A stretch of 6,040 nt of DNA from Flavipsychrobacter sp. GTDB taxonomy: Bacteria > Bacteroidota > Bacteroidia > Chitinophagales > Chitinophagaceae. A program made the translations under genes and the position numbers. How positions within the stretch are numbered: position 1 is the stretch's first letter; every line of letters starts with the position of its first letter. Positions 4,891 to 6,040 of the stretch are shown piece after piece. The stretch is taken from NCBI GenBank assembly GCA_021156265.1, contig JAJNBR010000262.1:1-6040 (forward strand), written 5' to 3'. The notes under the pieces were generated by a model. That model had not been told where the DNA came from. It ran no database searches and saw only the letters and a list, made by a program, of their open reading frames with translations.

Positions 4891-6040
4891 TTATTGCGTT
4901 ATTGGTATTTCAATGATAAATTCGGTGCCTTCGCCTGGTATTGAATTTACTGTTATAGTACCGTTGTGTTTTTTTATGGTGTTATAGGCTATTGACATAC
5001 CGAGACCTGTGCCTTCTCCTACATCTTTTGTAGTGAAAAATGGTTCGAACAGCCGCTTTTTAGTAAGCTCATCCATACCGGTACCATTGTCGGCAATCTT
5101 AATAGCAACATTGTCTTCTGTATTCGTTGTGGTAATAGTCACTTTACCTCCGGCCTGCTCTTTGAATTTCGATTTGATGGCATGTATGCCATTAGTAATG
5201 ATATTGAGGAACACCTGGTTAAGCTTGCCCGGATAACACTCTACCATCGGTATATTACCATATTGCCTGTCGATCGTTATCCGGCTATCCAGTAGGTTGT
5301 TGACGATGACTATGGTTGAATCAATTCCTTCATTGATACTCGCTTTCTTCAGATCGTCCTCATCAAGACGCGAGAAAATGCGTAAGCCTTTAACGATCTC
5401 AGCAGTACGGCTGGAACCCTCGTTGATGCCTTTCAACAGGTGGTCGATCTCGGTTTTCAGATAGTCAAAATCATATTCTTCTTTCAACTCCATGATCTTT
5501 CGCTTTTTGTCCTCCAGAGGTCCATCGTTCAGCGTGATCGTTTCTACCTGTTCGATCATCGTCAGCAGCATATCCACATCACGCTTCAGCGGCTTAACGT
5601 TGGAGGTTACAAAGTTGATCGGGTTGTTGATCTCGTGTGCGATACCGGCAGTGAGCTGACCGAGCGAGGCCATTTTTTCAGATTCTACAAGCTGCATTTC
5701 AGCTTCTTTCAGTTCCTGCAGGGTTTTGTTAAGTTCCTGGTTGGATATTTTCAACTCGTGGGTACGCTCGCTTACTTTTGTTTCCAACATCACGTTTTGT
5801 TCCGCAATGATGCGTGTATTTTCTTCTAACGCCGTCATGGCCTGCAACTGCGATTCTTCCTTTTCACGCCGGAAGGTGTTGATCTTGTCGGCCAGGGCAA
5901 ACGACAGCAGGATCACCTCGAGCGCGGAACCTATCTGCAAAGCATAGTAGGTAAAGTTGTTATAGGGCAGCACGTTGAAATTGCGCAACACAAATATGAT
6001 AACGCTGGCCAGGAAAATGACCCAGGCTATCATAAAGAAC
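4891..6040 (-). CDS. Membrane sensor histidine kinase with 7TMR-DISM-type sensor (N-terminus outside window)
   Basis: The frame is open to the right edge (two Phe codons precede the Met at 6033), so this is the C-terminal part of a larger sensor kinase. Numbering from that Met, residues 2-16 are a membrane segment and 27-49 are the last one, with YYALQIGSALEVILLSFALAD, the typical end of the 7TMR-DISM seven-helix domain; that domain usually follows a periplasmic ligand-binding module, which would lie off-window. A coiled coil spans about 52-118. The HisKA domain follows, with phosphoacceptor His133 in GIAHEINNPINF, then a long charged helical linker (about 170-225). The ATPase domain has N-box LNIITNGIHA (Asn277, Asn281), G1 DNGTGM at 315-320, F-box FEPFFTTK at 329-336 and G2 GTGLGM at 341-346. 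All catalytic elements are present. In the N-box, Gly282 stands where Ala is usual. It is the first visible gene of the cassette, 19 bp before the disrupted hybrid kinase; the promoter is off-window. Confidence 0.96.
   Translation of the reverse strand, partial: FFMIAWVIFLASVIIFVLRNFNVLPYNNFTYYALQIGSALEVILLSFALADKINTFRREKEESQLQAMTALEENTRIIAEQNVMLETKVSERTHELKISNQELNKTLQELKEAEMQLVESEKMASLGQLTAGIAHEINNPINFVTSNVKPLKRDVDMLLTMIEQVETITLNDGPLEDKKRKIMELKEEYDFDYLKTEIDHLLKGINEGSSRTAEIVKGLRIFSRLDEDDLKKASINEGIDSTIVIVNNLLDSRITIDRQYGNIPMVECYPGKLNQVFLNIITNGIHAIKSKFKEQAGGKVTITTTNTEDNVAIKIADNGTGMDELTKKRLFEPFFTTKDVGEGTGLGMSIAYNTIKKHNGTITVNSIPGEGTEFIIEIPITQ

Noticed and set aside
5440..5829. 129-codon plus-strand open frame opposite the membrane kinase
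   Set aside because: Antisense to the HisKA and coiled-coil region of a clear histidine kinase; the Phe/Leu/Gln-rich product is what antisense reading of Lys/Glu-rich helices gives.

Overview
The window reads as chromosomal DNA of a member of the Bacteroidota, most likely close to the Chitinophagaceae. This is inferred from the protein families, from start codons without Shine-Dalgarno sequences, and from A/T-rich spacers resembling the TAnnTTTG -7 element of that phylum; no rRNA or other phylogenetic marker is present. Coding density is very high, no stretch over 150 bp lacks a gene, and I see no tRNA, rRNA, CRISPR array, insertion sequence or phage gene.

Left block (1-1853, all minus strand): a YqgE/AlgH-family gene is followed by an uncharacterised lipoprotein gene and then, 5 bp further, by uvrC, which runs off the left edge so that only its first 206 codons are visible. 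The 67-bp gap before the lipoprotein gene holds a perfect 11-bp inverted repeat whose downstream arm covers the start codon.

Middle block (1854-3603): a 147-bp divergent spacer with a 30-bp imperfect palindrome leads into two plus-strand genes 13 bp apart: a ZIP-family metal transporter and an exported TraB/GumN (TIKI-like) protein. They probably form one operon, possibly concerned with divalent metal supply and a metal-dependent periplasmic enzyme (inference).

Right block (3609-6040, all minus strand): a signalling cassette, in transcription order a membrane 7TMR-DISM-type histidine kinase (its N-terminus lies beyond the right edge), a receiver-plus-kinase protein, and a single-domain response regulator. 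None of the visible proteins has a DNA-binding output domain. The middle gene is broken: its receiver and phosphoacceptor His are in one frame and its ATPase domain in another, and roughly 65 residues expected between them are missing, so it looks like an internal deletion that also shifted the frame. The cassette ends tail-to-tail with the TraB/GumN gene, with only 5 bp between stop codons.

Most genes are ordinary family members. The points most worth a second look are the damaged kinase gene, the palindrome before the metal transporter, and the start-codon hairpin of the lipoprotein gene.
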